DNA of 64,000 bases from Duodenibacillus sp963587345 (GTDB lineage: Bacteria; Pseudomonadota; Gammaproteobacteria; Burkholderiales; Burkholderiaceae_F). The position numbers were made by a program, and so were the translations under genes. This document shows, one piece after another, positions 42,535-51,712 of this stretch. Location: NCBI GenBank assembly GCA_963587345.1, contig CAVACW010000001.1:62001-126000 (forward strand), given 5' to 3'. Position 1 is the stretch's first letter; every line of letters starts with the position of its first letter. Under the pieces are notes generated by a model. It was not told the origin of the DNA and did not search any database. It saw only the letters and a list, made by a program, of their open reading frames with translations.

Positions 42535-43719
42535 ATGCAGACCGGTCTATCCCAGCAACAGGAACAGCCAGGCGTTGACGCCGCCTGTCGTCGGCGTCAG
42601 GCGGCGCAGCGCCGTCACAGCCTCTTTGTGCAAGCGGCCGTCGTGGCGGTTGTCGCTGCCGTCATCTACTGGCTCGCAGGCAATGTGATCGACAACCTCG
42701 ATCAACGAAACATCCGCAGCGGCTTTGAATTTCTGAAAAATGCCGCCAACATCGAAATTGGCGAGTCAAGTCTTGCGTTCACATCCTCGGACAGTGTGGC
42801 GCGGGCATTCTTCATCGGTTTGCTCAATACGCTCAAAGTGTCCTTCTTCGCCGTGATTTCAGCGACGGTTCTGGGCATCGTTGTGGGGCTCATGCGTCTT
42901 GCGGCGCATCCGGTGTTGCGGATGCTGGGAACGGCGCATGTGGAGTTCTATCGAAACATTCCGCTCATCATCCAGCTTTTTGCGATCTATCTTCTCATTA
43001 CGGAGCTTCTGCCGATGAGCACGGAGGCGGCGAGCCTCGGCGGCTGGGCCTTGCTTTCCAAGGCGGGGCTACAGGTGGCGGTGCCCAATCAGGAGCTTTT
43101 GAGCTTTGCGGCGGCAGGGCTCTCCGGCATTCTCATGCTCTTTCTCGTGCGGCTTCACGCCGCCCGCTCCATGACGGGACTGATGGCGAACCTTTCGGGG
43201 GTTCTTGCGGGATTCTTCACGGCCGTCGTTGTATGGGTTGTCTTTGGTTTTTTGAGCGGCTGGAGCAAGCCCGTGGTGGAGGGCTTTTCGATTGAAGGGG
43301 GCGCAGCGCTGTCGCCGGAATTTCTGGCGCTCTGGCTGGGGCTGACGCTTTTTACGTCGGCAGCCATTGCGGAGATCGTTCGCGCCGGCGTCATTGCCGT
43401 GCCGGCCGGTCAGTGGAATGCTGGGCTGGCGCTTGGCATGAGCCGCGTGCAGACGGTGAGCTACATCATCTTCCCGCAGTCGATGAAGCTCGCGGTGCCG
43501 CCTCTGGCGAGCCAGTACATGAACCTCACGAAGAACTCGTCGCTTGCCGTGGTGATCGGCTACCCGGACCTTGTGGCAATCGGCAACTCCACCATCAACA
43601 TCACGGGGCAGGCGCTCGAAGTCATCCTCCTAATCATGGCGGTCTATCTCACGATCAATCTCGTGATCAGCGTGTTGATGAATGCTTTGAATGCTCGTGT
43701 GACGCGGGCGGCGCGATAA
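42535..43719 (+). CDS. aapQ: Polar amino-acid ABC transporter permease (AapQ-like)
   Basis: A 394-residue inner-membrane permease of the HisM/AapQ type with about eight hydrophobic segments. The EAA-loop that contacts the ATPase is visible at about 290-315 (IAEIVRAGVIAVPAGQWNAGLALGM). Early text NVIDNLDQRNIRSGFEFL is characteristic of AapQ. Start ATG 42535 is chosen because 22 upstream codons in frame begin at TTG inside the hairpin region. It pairs with AapM, whose gene follows ten bases later. Confidence 0.9.
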   Translation: MQTGLSQQQEQPGVDAACRRRQAAQRRHSLFVQAAVVAVVAAVIYWLAGNVIDNLDQRNIRSGFEFLKNAANIEIGESSLAFTSSDSVARAFFIGLLNTLKVSFFAVISATVLGIVVGLMRLAAHPVLRMLGTAHVEFYRNIPLIIQLFAIYLLITELLPMSTEAASLGGWALLSKAGLQVAVPNQELLSFAAAGLSGILMLFLVRLHAARSMTGLMANLSGVLAGFFTAVVVWVVFGFLSGWSKPVVEGFSIEGGAALSPEFLALWLGLTLFTSAAIAEIVRAGVIAVPAGQWNAGLALGMSRVQTVSYIIFPQSMKLAVPPLASQYMNLTKNSSLAVVIGYPDLVAIGNSTINITGQALEVILLIMAVYLTINLVISVLMNALNARVTRAAR

Positions 43720-43729
43720 GGAGAAGAGC

Positions 43730-44830
43730 ATGATGAAAACGTATTCTCCCAGCCTGCGCCGAACCTGGTTTGAAAACTTGCGCGATCGTTTTTTTTATAG
43801 CCGTACGGCGACCGGCATCTCCATCGTGGCGGGCTTTTTTCTGGCTGTGCTGGCGGTGGTCTTGTTCCGCTGGGGCGTCACGAACGCCGTGTTTCGCGCG
43901 GACGCGGACGCGTGTTACGCCGCGGGCGGCGCCTGCTGGGGCTTTGTGACAGAAAAGTGGCGCCTCATTCTTTTCGGGCGCTACAACTACGACGAGCAAT
44001 GGCGTCCGGCGGTGGCGACCCTTGTGATCGTTGGCATGCTGGTGCTGACGGCGTGGCCTGCGATGTGGGTGAAGCCGCGTTCGCGCTGGCTGACCGGAGG
44101 CTGGATTGCAGCTTTCGTGGTGTTCTTCACCCTCATGGCGGGCGGTGTTTTTGGTCTGGCGCCGATTGACAGCGACAACTGGGGCGGTCTGCCGCTTACG
44201 GTGATTCTCACGCTGCTCGGGATGAGCGTCTCGGTGCCGATTGGCATCGTGCTGGCGCTGGGGCGCCGCAGCGAGATGCCGCTCGTTCGGCTTTTGAGCA
44301 CGGGCTACATCGAAATCGTTCGCGGCGTGCCGCTTATCACGGTGCTTTTTGTTGCAAGCTTCGTCTTTCCGCTTCTCATGCCGGCTTCAGTGCGAATCGA
44401 GCCTTTCTGGCGCGTTGTCTGGGGCATCATTCTTTTTCAGGCGGCCTACATGGCGGAGACGGTTCGCGGCGGCTTGCAGACGATTCCTCGGGGGCAATTT
44501 CTGGCAGCGGATTCGCTGGGGCTGAAGCGCTGGCAGGTTTATCTGCACGTGATTCTCCCGCAGGCGCTCGTGGCGGTGATTCCAGCGTTTGTGAATTCGC
44601 TACTCTCCACCTTCATGGACACGTCGCTTGTGACAGTGGTGTCGATGTTCGATCTCACAGGGAGCCTGCAGCTTGCGCTGGGCGACGCCAAATGGCGCGA
44701 TTTCTTCCGTGAGGGCTACATCTTCATTGCGGCGATTTACTTTGTCGCGAGCTTCATCATGAGCCGCTACAGCCAGTGGCTTGAGAAGCGGCTTCAAGGC
44801 AGCAAGCGCAATACGGCGCTTAACTTCTGA
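43730..44830 (+). CDS. aapM: Polar amino-acid ABC transporter permease (AapM-like)
   Basis: Second permease, 366 residues, about eight hydrophobic segments. The EAA-loop reads MAETVRGGLQTIPRGQFLAADSLGLKRWQVY (about 240-270). AAGGAGAAG precedes the ATG pair at 43730/43733. In known Aap systems the ATPase gene aapP follows aapM directly. Here the next gene is a DUF1857-like protein and no ABC ATPase appears anywhere in the window, so the energising subunit must come from another locus. Confidence 0.9.
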   Translation: MMKTYSPSLRRTWFENLRDRFFYSRTATGISIVAGFFLAVLAVVLFRWGVTNAVFRADADACYAAGGACWGFVTEKWRLILFGRYNYDEQWRPAVATLVIVGMLVLTAWPAMWVKPRSRWLTGGWIAAFVVFFTLMAGGVFGLAPIDSDNWGGLPLTVILTLLGMSVSVPIGIVLALGRRSEMPLVRLLSTGYIEIVRGVPLITVLFVASFVFPLLMPASVRIEPFWRVVWGIILFQAAYMAETVRGGLQTIPRGQFLAADSLGLKRWQVYLHVILPQALVAVIPAFVNSLLSTFMDTSLVTVVSMFDLTGSLQLALGDAKWRDFFREGYIFIAAIYFVASFIMSRYSQWLEKRLQGSKRNTALNF

Positions 44831-44905
44831 CGATTCCAACGCGGCGCGGCATGGACAGGCTTTTCCGTAAAATGCCGCGCATTCTTTTTCTCTAACGAAG
44901 GCGAA

Positions 44906-45385
44906 ATGACGGAACTGAAGCCCGTTTATGAGCACGAGGTGCCGTTGCCCGCGACAGCTGTGGCGGGGGCGGCGGCTGCGGCAGCGGTTCGCGCGCGTCT
45001 AGTTGCCGTACTGACGATGTTCGTGCGCCGCCCCGAGCTTTTGATTGATGGACTTTGCTGCCGGCGAGTAACGGAACATGAAAGCGATGCGGGCGCTCTC
45101 GTTTTTGAGCGGGAGCTCGTCGCGGGCCGCATGACTTTCGCGGATGCCGTGACGGTGACGGACGATCGCGTGCTTTTTGCCGTGCCTGCCGCTGGCGACA
45201 TGCGGGCTTCGACCTTTGCCATCGAAATCACTGGAGGCGACGGAACGGACTTCGTTCTTCGCTTTCACTACGAGGAGGACGCCACGGCGGTTCTTCCCGA
45301 AAATCTTCAGACGCTGCGCATCAAGGCGTGGCGCGCCAAGGATCAGGATCTGGCGGCTTGGTGCGTAAAGCAGCTGGGCTTCTAA
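44906..45385 (+). CDS. DUF1857/AtaL-like SRPBCC protein
   Basis: A 159-residue protein with the general plan of the DUF1857 (AtaL-like, START/SRPBCC fold) family: YEHEVPLP at the start, an RLVAVLTMFVRRPELLIDGL helix, ERELVAGRMTFADAVTV, FAIEITGGDGTDFVLRFHYEED, and a C-terminal helix LQTLRIKAWRAKDQDLAAWCVKQL. The family binds hydrophobic ligands in other contexts, but no function is established. GAAGGCGAA precedes the ATG. It lies between aapM and tex on the same strand. The family call is moderate because it rests on pattern memory. Confidence 0.6.
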   Translation: MTELKPVYEHEVPLPATAVAGAAAAAAVRARLVAVLTMFVRRPELLIDGLCCRRVTEHESDAGALVFERELVAGRMTFADAVTVTDDRVLFAVPAAGDMRASTFAIEITGGDGTDFVLRFHYEEDATAVLPENLQTLRIKAWRAKDQDLAAWCVKQLGF

Positions 45386-45406
45386 CCATTTTTTATTGAA
45401 GTGACT

Positions 45407-47737
45407 ATGACGGAACTCGACACGGCGGCTCAGAGCCGCATCATGGAACGAATTGCGCTCTTGATCGGCGCCAAGCGAGCCCAGGTTCAGGCGGCGGTGG
45501 ATCTTTTGGACGAGGGCGCCACCGTGCCGTTTATTGCGCGCTACCGCAAGGAGGCGACGGGCGGGCTCGACGATACGCAGTTGAGAAACTTGCAGGAGGC
45601 GCTCGTTTATGGCCGTGAAATGGAAGAGCGCCGAGCGGCGGTGATCGCGTCGATCACTGAGCAAGGCAAGATGACGCCGGAGCTTCTCTCGCAGATTGAA
45701 GCCGCGGACAGCAAGCAGCGAATCGAGGACCTTTATCTTCCGTACAAGCCCAAGCGCCGCACGCGGGCGCAGATTGCCATTGCCGCGGGCCTTGCGCCGC
45801 TTGCGGACAAGCTGCTGGCGGATCCGACGCTCAATCCCGAAAGCGAAGCTGCGGCGTTTGTGTCGACGGAAAAGGGCGTGGCGGACGTGAAGGCGGCTTT
45901 GGACGGCGCGCGCGACATTCTCGCCGAGCGCTTTGCCGAAAATGCTGACATGCTCGAGATGCTTCGCAACTGGCTCTGGACGCATGCCTTCATCGTTTCC
46001 GCTGTGGTGGAAGAAAAGCGAAACACCGAAGAGGCGGCAAAGTTCCGTGACTACTTTGACTACAGCGAAGGCATCAACGAGGTGGCAAGTCACCGGGCGC
46101 TGGCGCTCTTTCGCGGGCGTCAGGAAGGGGTTCTCACGCTGAAGATGCTCCTCACCGAAGAGGAGGAAGCGCTTCCGGTGCATCCCTGTCAGGCGAAAAT
46201 CGCTGAATTTCTCGGCATTGAGAACAAGGGACGCGCAGCGGACGGGTGGCTTGCGGGCGTCATGCGCTGGACGTGGCGCGTGAAGTGTCTCACGACGCTT
46301 GAAACGGATCTTTTTGCGCGGCTTCGCGACGAAGCGCAGGAAAAGGCGATCGGCGTTTTCGGCACGAATCTGAAGGATCTGCTCTTGGCGGCGCCGGCCG
46401 GTCACAAGGGCGTCATCGGACTGGATCCCGGCATCCGCACTGGCGTGAAGGTGGCGGTGATTTCTGATACGGGCGCCGTTCTGGAGACGGGAGTCATCTT
46501 CCCGCACGAACCGCGTCGTGAATGGGACAAGTCGATTGAAATTCTCGCCGTCCTCGCCAAGCGCAACGGCAGCAAGCTCATTTCAATTGGAAACGGCACC
46601 GCCAGTCGTGAAACGGATCAGCTCGCCGCTGATCTTATCGCTCGGCATCCGGAGCTGGGACTCACCAAGGTCGTCGTGAGTGAAGCGGGCGCGAGTGTTT
46701 ACTCGGCGTCAGCCTCTGCCGCAGCGGAGCTCCCCGGCATGGATGTGAGCTACCGAGGCGCCGTGTCGATTGCGCGCCGACTGCAGGATCCGCTGGCGGA
46801 GCTGGTGAAGATCGATCCCAAGGCGATCGGCGTGGGGCAGTATCAGCACGACGTGAATCAGACGGAGCTCGCCCGAAAGCTCGACGCTGTGGTGGAAGAC
46901 TGCGTGAATGCCGTGGGCGTCGATCTCAACACGGCGTCGGCTGCGCTGCTCGGCCGCGTCTCCGGCCTCACCGGGACGCAGGCGAAGGCGATCGTCGCCT
47001 ATCGCGATGCCAATGGCGCCTTTGCTGATCGCAAGGCGCTTCTTAACGTGCCGCGTCTTGGCGCGAAGACCTTTGAACAGGCAGCGGGCTTTTTGCGCAT
47101 TCCCGATGGTGCCAATCCGCTTGACGCCTCTGCCGTGCATCCGGAGTCCTATCCGGTGGTGGAGCGCATCCTGAAAAAAACAGGGCTGGAGATCAAGAGT
47201 CTCATCGGCAATGAGGCGGTGCTTCATGCGTTGCATGCAGTGGAATTTACGGACGAGAAATTCGGTCTTCCCACGGTGACGGACATTCTTTCGGAATTGG
47301 AAAAGCCGGGGCGCGATCCCCGTCCCCAGTTCAAGACGGCGAAGTTTGCTGACAATGTGCACACGCTCTCTGATCTTGCGTCTGGCATGGAGTTGGAAGG
47401 CGCCGTGACGAACGTCGCCGCCTTCGGCGCCTTTGTGGACATCGGCGTGCATCAGGACGGGCTTGTGCATGTTTCTGAACTTGCGGACCGCTTCGTGAAA
47501 GATCCGCGTGACGTGGTGAAAGTGGGCGACATCGTGAAGGTGCGGGTGCTGGATGTTGACGTTGCCCGAAAGCGCATTTCACTTTCGATGAAGTCGAAGT
47601 CAGCAGGCGATCGCACCAAGCTTTCTCATGGCGCCCACTCGGCGGGCGGCCAGAAGCCAGCGATGAAGCGTCCGGCGGAAAAGCCTTCCTCTGGCGCCAT
47701 GGCAGCGGCCTTTGCTGGTCTGAAGCTGCGGCGATGA
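45407..47737 (+). CDS. tex: Tex family RNA-binding transcription accessory protein
   Basis: A 776-residue Tex protein. The N-terminal helical region includes LLDEGATVPFIARYRKEATGGLDDTQLRNL. The YqgF-like RNase H fold has GLDPGIRTGVKVAVISDTGAV and GNGTASRETDQ. A helix-hairpin-helix region is at about 490-560 (GVDLNTASAALLGRVSGLTGTQAKAIV). A C-terminal S1 domain is at about 655-725 (GMELEGAVTNVAAFGAFVDIGVHQDGLVHVSEL). Tex binds nucleic acid and influences transcription in Bordetella and others. ATG 45407 is preferred over GTG 45401. A terminator follows. Confidence 0.95.
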   Translation: MTELDTAAQSRIMERIALLIGAKRAQVQAAVDLLDEGATVPFIARYRKEATGGLDDTQLRNLQEALVYGREMEERRAAVIASITEQGKMTPELLSQIEAADSKQRIEDLYLPYKPKRRTRAQIAIAAGLAPLADKLLADPTLNPESEAAAFVSTEKGVADVKAALDGARDILAERFAENADMLEMLRNWLWTHAFIVSAVVEEKRNTEEAAKFRDYFDYSEGINEVASHRALALFRGRQEGVLTLKMLLTEEEEALPVHPCQAKIAEFLGIENKGRAADGWLAGVMRWTWRVKCLTTLETDLFARLRDEAQEKAIGVFGTNLKDLLLAAPAGHKGVIGLDPGIRTGVKVAVISDTGAVLETGVIFPHEPRREWDKSIEILAVLAKRNGSKLISIGNGTASRETDQLAADLIARHPELGLTKVVVSEAGASVYSASASAAAELPGMDVSYRGAVSIARRLQDPLAELVKIDPKAIGVGQYQHDVNQTELARKLDAVVEDCVNAVGVDLNTASAALLGRVSGLTGTQAKAIVAYRDANGAFADRKALLNVPRLGAKTFEQAAGFLRIPDGANPLDASAVHPESYPVVERILKKTGLEIKSLIGNEAVLHALHAVEFTDEKFGLPTVTDILSELEKPGRDPRPQFKTAKFADNVHTLSDLASGMELEGAVTNVAAFGAFVDIGVHQDGLVHVSELADRFVKDPRDVVKVGDIVKVRVLDVDVARKRISLSMKSKSAGDRTKLSHGAHSAGGQKPAMKRPAEKPSSGAMAAAFAGLKLRR

Positions 47738-47761
47738 GACTGGGCAAGCGTTAAGACGCGG

Positions 47762-47800
47762 GCGGCAACCTTTGCAGTGACAGGGGTTGCCGCTTTTTTT
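47762..47800 (+). terminator. Rho-independent terminator after tex
   Basis: GCGGCAACC and GGTTGCCGC pair, followed by TTTTTTT. It lies 25 bases after the tex stop and before the M20 peptidase gene. Confidence 0.9.
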
Positions 47801-47878
47801 CTGCTGGATGCCGGGGGTAGGGAAAAGTGTGTAGTAATATCCCGCGGTTTATGGCTCATTTTGTGTGGAGAATCCCGC

Positions 47879-49162
47879 ATGTTTGATTTGAAGACTCTGC
47901 CCCCCGTGAGGGCCGACGTGACGGAAACGGCCCTGAAGCTCAAGGCCGATTCGCGCATCGCGAAGTGCCTTGCGGACCTGAAGCGCGATGAAGAAAAGAC
48001 GCTCGCTGACCAGATCGCCATTACGGAAGTCGAGGCGCCGCCTTTTCACGAAAAGGTGCGCGGAGAGGAGTTGATGCGCCGATTCCGGGAGCTGGGTCTT
48101 GCGGACGTCACCATGGACAGCGAGGGCAACGTCATTGCCGTGCGTCCGGGAACGCTGAAGGGCGAGGGACCGCATTTGGTGCTCGCAGCGCATCAGGACA
48201 CGGTGTTTCCTGTGGGCACTGACGTAAAGGTTCGCAATGAGAACGGCATTCTTCATGCGCCTGGCATCAGCGATGATGCGCGTGGTCTTGCGGTGAATCT
48301 GCAGGTGCTTCGCACGCTACAGGAAGAAAAGATTGAAACCGTGGGCGACATCTATTTTGTTTGCACGGTGGGCGAAGAAGGCAACGGCGACCTGCGCGGT
48401 TCAAAGTACCTTTTCCACAAGTCCGGTCTGGCGATTGACGGCTTCATTTCCGTGGATGGCGTGGATGTCGGCCGGCTGCTTTACGCCGCCACCGGCTCCA
48501 AGCGCTATCGCGTGCATTTTGACGGTCCTGGCGGTCATTCCTGGAAGGCCTTCGGCACGCCCTCGGCAATCCATGCCATGGGCCGTGCCATCGCCAAGAT
48601 CGCCGATGTGGAAACGTGCTCGGACCCGAAGACCACCTTCACCTGCGGTACGGTGGCGGGCGGCACGACCGTAAACTCCATTGCGGCGCATTGCGAGATG
48701 GAGCTTGACATGAGAAGCGCAGGCGCCAAGGAGCTCGTGGAGTTGGAAAAGCAGATTCTTCCTCTGATCGAGGCGGCCTGCGAAGAAGAGAACAAGCGCT
48801 GGGGCGCCGAGGGCGACAAGGCGGTGAAGCTCACGCTTGAACCCATCGGACATCGTCCGGGCGGCCAGCAGTCGCACGACGTGTCGGTGCTGCAGGCGGC
48901 TCGCGCGGCGATGCAGGAGCTGGGCATTGAGTTGAAGGGCTATGACGCGGCTTCCACCGACCACAATATCGCGGTGAACTGCGGCATTCCAGCGACGACG
49001 CTGGGGGGCGGCGGCTCTGAAGGGTTCAACCACAACGTGAAGGAGTGGTACGACCCGAAGGACGGCTATCTTGGCGCGCAGCTCGCTTTCTTCACGACGG
49101 TGCTTTTGACGGGCGTTGCCGGCGTGACGGAGCCGATGCTTGAGGTTCGCCCGAGAAAGTAG
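47879..49162 (+). CDS. M20 family metallopeptidase (PepT/M20-like)
   Basis: A 427-residue zinc peptidase. VLAAHQDTVFPVG (His, Asp), GISDDARGLAVNL (bridging Asp), CTVGEEGNGDLRG (catalytic Glu pair) and the late GFNHNVKEWYDPKDG (His) give the M20 metal site. GPGGHSWKAFGTPSAIHAMG is the dimerisation-domain strand with a conserved His. It resembles PepT-like aminopeptidases or acyl-amino-acid hydrolases; the substrate is unknown. ATG 47879 follows GTGGAG; the frame open further upstream crosses the tex terminator. A terminator follows. Confidence 0.87.
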   Translation: MFDLKTLPPVRADVTETALKLKADSRIAKCLADLKRDEEKTLADQIAITEVEAPPFHEKVRGEELMRRFRELGLADVTMDSEGNVIAVRPGTLKGEGPHLVLAAHQDTVFPVGTDVKVRNENGILHAPGISDDARGLAVNLQVLRTLQEEKIETVGDIYFVCTVGEEGNGDLRGSKYLFHKSGLAIDGFISVDGVDVGRLLYAATGSKRYRVHFDGPGGHSWKAFGTPSAIHAMGRAIAKIADVETCSDPKTTFTCGTVAGGTTVNSIAAHCEMELDMRSAGAKELVELEKQILPLIEAACEEENKRWGAEGDKAVKLTLEPIGHRPGGQQSHDVSVLQAARAAMQELGIELKGYDAASTDHNIAVNCGIPATTLGGGGSEGFNHNVKEWYDPKDGYLGAQLAFFTTVLLTGVAGVTEPMLEVRPRK

Positions 49163-49181
49163 CAGGCGCGGATGAAAACAG

Positions 49182-49224
49182 AACCGGAGTCCCTTTGCTT
49201 TGGTGCGGGGCCCCGGTTTTTTTG
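49182..49224 (+). terminator. Terminator after the M20 peptidase gene
   Basis: AACCGG at the left pairs with CCGGTT at the right, with partial pairing of the GC-rich part inside, followed by TTTTTT. It lies between the rightward peptidase and leftward DMT-transporter genes. Confidence 0.7.
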
Positions 49225-49228
49225 TTGG

Positions 49229-50110
49229 CTACGGCTGACTGGCGCTCTGCACTTCTTCGCGCTTGACGACGACGGTGGCCAGGCACCCCGCCGCCGTGAT
49301 GAGCGTCATGCCGATCGTCATTAGCCATGTGATGGCGTCGTCAAAGAAGAGCCAGCCGAAGAGGGTGGAGAAGGGAATCGCGGAAAAGCCCAGACACGAC
49401 GAAAGGAGCATGTTGCCTGCGGCGTAGGCGCGCGTGGTGCAAAGCTGAGCGAGCGTCGCGGCGACGGCGATGCCTAAAAGATACGCCCCCGACTCCCAGG
49501 AGATGCTGTGAAAGCCTCCGGTAAAGAGCGTCCCGATGGCGCCACCCACGGTGCCGAAGAGCGTGAAGTAGAAGACGATGCGCCAGGAGGGCTCCTTCAT
49601 GTCGCCCAGCTCCTTGATCTGCCAGTAGATGATGAGGTCGATGAAGGAGACGAAGAGACACATGAGGCTTGGTGTCAGCATGCCGGAGCCGAAAGAAGGC
49701 TGCAGGGCGATGACGACGCCAGTAAAGCCTGCCACGATCGCTAGACACAGCATCCAGGGCGCCTTCTTGTGCCGCAGGCAGGAGAGCACGATGAAATTCG
49801 CTGCCATGAAAAGGGGGGTCGTGTAGGTGAGCGTGATGTTGGTGCTCAGGGGCAGCAGTCCTAGTGTCATGAACCAGACGAGGACGGAGAGCGTTCCCAA
49901 GACGGAGCGCTTGATGTGGCCCCAGAAGTGCTCGGTTTTCAACGTGTAGTGGTGGTTCGCGACGAAGAAGGCGATGGAGAGGACGCCAAAGAGCGAGCGA
50001 TAGAAGACGAGCTCCATGGCGCTGAAGTGCCCCGAGCAAAGCTTCACAAACGCCGCCATGAGGGAAAAGAGCGCAGCGGCGGCAAGCGACCACAGAGACT
50101 GTTTGAGCAT
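49229..50110 (-). CDS. DMT (EamA) family transporter
   Basis: A 293-residue membrane protein with ten hydrophobic segments in two EamA repeats. The first repeat begins SLAAAALFSLMAAFVKLCSGHFSAMELVFYRSLFGVL, and the second around SFIDLIIYWQIKELG to the end. The pattern VFYRSLFG and LLPLSTNITLTYTTPLF is common in drug/metabolite transporters of the RarD/YdcZ-like wider family. The substrate is unknown. It lies 64 bases downstream of uraA but behind that gene's terminator, so it likely has its own promoter or relies on read-through. Confidence 0.85.
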   Translation of the reverse strand: MLKQSLWSLAAAALFSLMAAFVKLCSGHFSAMELVFYRSLFGVLSIAFFVANHHYTLKTEHFWGHIKRSVLGTLSVLVWFMTLGLLPLSTNITLTYTTPLFMAANFIVLSCLRHKKAPWMLCLAIVAGFTGVVIALQPSFGSGMLTPSLMCLFVSFIDLIIYWQIKELGDMKEPSWRIVFYFTLFGTVGGAIGTLFTGGFHSISWESGAYLLGIAVAATLAQLCTTRAYAAGNMLLSSCLGFSAIPFSTLFGWLFFDDAITWLMTIGMTLITAAGCLATVVVKREEVQSASQP

Positions 50111-50130
50111 GATGCCAAGTGCGAAAAGAA

Positions 50131-50157
50131 GCCCGCAGGAAAAGGCTCCCTGCGGGC
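50131..50157 (-). terminator. Terminator after uraA
   Basis: GCCCGCAGG and CCTGCGGGC form a 9-bp stem; read leftward it is followed by TTCTTTTC. It sits 17 bases after the uraA stop and just before the DMT-transporter start. Confidence 0.82.
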
Positions 50158-50174
50158 GAATTTTCCGGAATCCT

Positions 50175-51449
50175 TTAGCGAGAGGTCCGGCTCATCAGCG
50201 CGTTGAGAATGATGGCGCCGAAGGTGGCGGTGCCGATGCCGCCGAAGGTGAAACCGAAGAGGTTCAGGGCAAAGTCGCCGCCCCCGAGAATGAGGGTGAC
50301 CGCAGCGACGATGAGATTTCGATTGTCGCCGAAGTCAACCTGATTCACGACCCAGATGCGGGCGCCGGCGATGGCGATGAGGCCGAACACGACGATCGAG
50401 GTTCCGCCCAGAATCGGCTGCGGAATCGTGTGAATCACAGCGCCGAACTTGGGGGAGAAGCCGAGAATGATCGCAAAGCAGGCGGCGATCACGAAAAGAA
50501 GCGTCGAGTACACGCGGTTGGCGGCCATGACGCCGATGTTTTCGCCGTAGGTTGTGACGCCGGTGCCGCCTACAGACCCGGCGACGATCGTTGCAATGCC
50601 GTCGCCGAGGAACGCACGCCCCATGTATGGGTCAAGGTTGCGGCCCGTCATGGCGGTCACGGCCTTCACGTGGCCCAGATTTTCTGCAATGAGGATGATC
50701 ACCACCGGCACGATGAGGAAGATCGCGTCCGTCTTGAATTCGGGCGACGTGAACTTCGGAATGCCGATCCAGTCTGCGTTGGCGATGATGGAAAAGTCGA
50801 TGGGCTTGCCGAGACCGAGGCCGTTGGCGAGGATCATGTAGATGAAGTAGGCGAGGATGAGGCCCGCGAGGATGAGAAGCTTCTGCAGAAGGCCGCGTGT
50901 GTAGACCGCGACGCCGCCCACGCAGAGAACGGTGACGAGCGCCATCCAGTGGTCAAAGTCCGTCACGCCGCAGCCCTTTACGGCGGTGGGGGCAAGGTTG
51001 AGGCCGATTACGGCGACGACAGCGCCCGTGACGACCGGAGGCATCAGTTTTTCAATCCATTGCACGCCCGTGCCCATCACAATGAGGCCGACGATCGCGT
51101 AAACGACGCCGCAGGCGATGATGCCGCCCAGCGCTACGGCGATGTTGGGGTTGGCGCCGCCTCCGGCGTAGCCTGTGGCGGCGATCACGACGCCGATGAA
51201 GGCAAAGGAGGAGCCGAGGTAGCTCGGGACATGGCCGCCCACGATGAGAAAGAAGAGCAACGTGCCGATGCCGCTCATGAGCACGGCGACGTTCGGGTCA
51301 AAGCCCATCAGAAGCGGCGCCAGAATCGTGGAGCCGAACATGGCGACCACGTGCTGGACGCCCAGCGCTGCCATCTGGCCGGCTGGCAGCCGTTCGTCCG
51401 GACCGATGATGCCGTCCTTCTTCAGACGCCACTGCGGAAAGTACCCCAT
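50175..51449 (-). CDS. uraA: Uracil-xanthine permease (UraA/NCS2 family)
   Basis: A 424-residue NCS2 nucleobase:proton symporter with about 14 membrane segments. LPAGQMAALGVQHVVAMFGSTILAPLLMGF near the start and GGTGVTTYGENIGVMAANRVYST (about 305-325) with the conserved Glu are signatures of UraA. ATG 51449 has GGAG eight bases upstream (in TTGGAGATTGTT). It is divergent from prfC. UraA rather than a xanthine-specific member is inferred from the TYGENIG motif, so specificity is likely uracil. Confidence 0.92.
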   Translation of the reverse strand: MGYFPQWRLKKDGIIGPDERLPAGQMAALGVQHVVAMFGSTILAPLLMGFDPNVAVLMSGIGTLLFFLIVGGHVPSYLGSSFAFIGVVIAATGYAGGGANPNIAVALGGIIACGVVYAIVGLIVMGTGVQWIEKLMPPVVTGAVVAVIGLNLAPTAVKGCGVTDFDHWMALVTVLCVGGVAVYTRGLLQKLLILAGLILAYFIYMILANGLGLGKPIDFSIIANADWIGIPKFTSPEFKTDAIFLIVPVVIILIAENLGHVKAVTAMTGRNLDPYMGRAFLGDGIATIVAGSVGGTGVTTYGENIGVMAANRVYSTLLFVIAACFAIILGFSPKFGAVIHTIPQPILGGTSIVVFGLIAIAGARIWVVNQVDFGDNRNLIVAAVTLILGGGDFALNLFGFTFGGIGTATFGAIILNALMSRTSR

Positions 51450-51630
51450 AACAATCTCCAAAAATTTTTTGCCGACTTGGTGAGAAATTCGCTCTGCGCC
51501 TGCAAAAACGGCGCAAATTGGTGGAATTCTATTGAGCTTTCTGATTTTCCGCCTGATTCTTCAGGAGGAGCTGGCTCAAAATGTGGGAAAATACGCATTC
51601 TTTTGTCTCAGGAAGCGGACAAGCTTACGG

Positions 51631-51677
51631 GCTGCAAGCACCGTCGGCAGTCGTTCGCTGTCGGCGTTGCTTGCAGC
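51631..51677. promoter_or_regulatory. Long stem-loop in the prfC leader
   Basis: GCTGCAAGCA at 51631-51640 pairs perfectly with TGCTTGCAGC at 51668-51677, and the inner CGTCGGCAG and CTGTCGGCG pair with wobbles around a TCGTTCG loop, giving a stem close to 20 bp. It ends 35 bases before the prfC ATG and has no T run, so it is more likely a leader structure than a terminator. The rest of the 263-base uraA-prfC gap shows no gene. Confidence 0.55.
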
Positions 51678-51712
51678 GGCGCCCTTTAAATTTCAACGGA
51701 AACGAATTCGGA

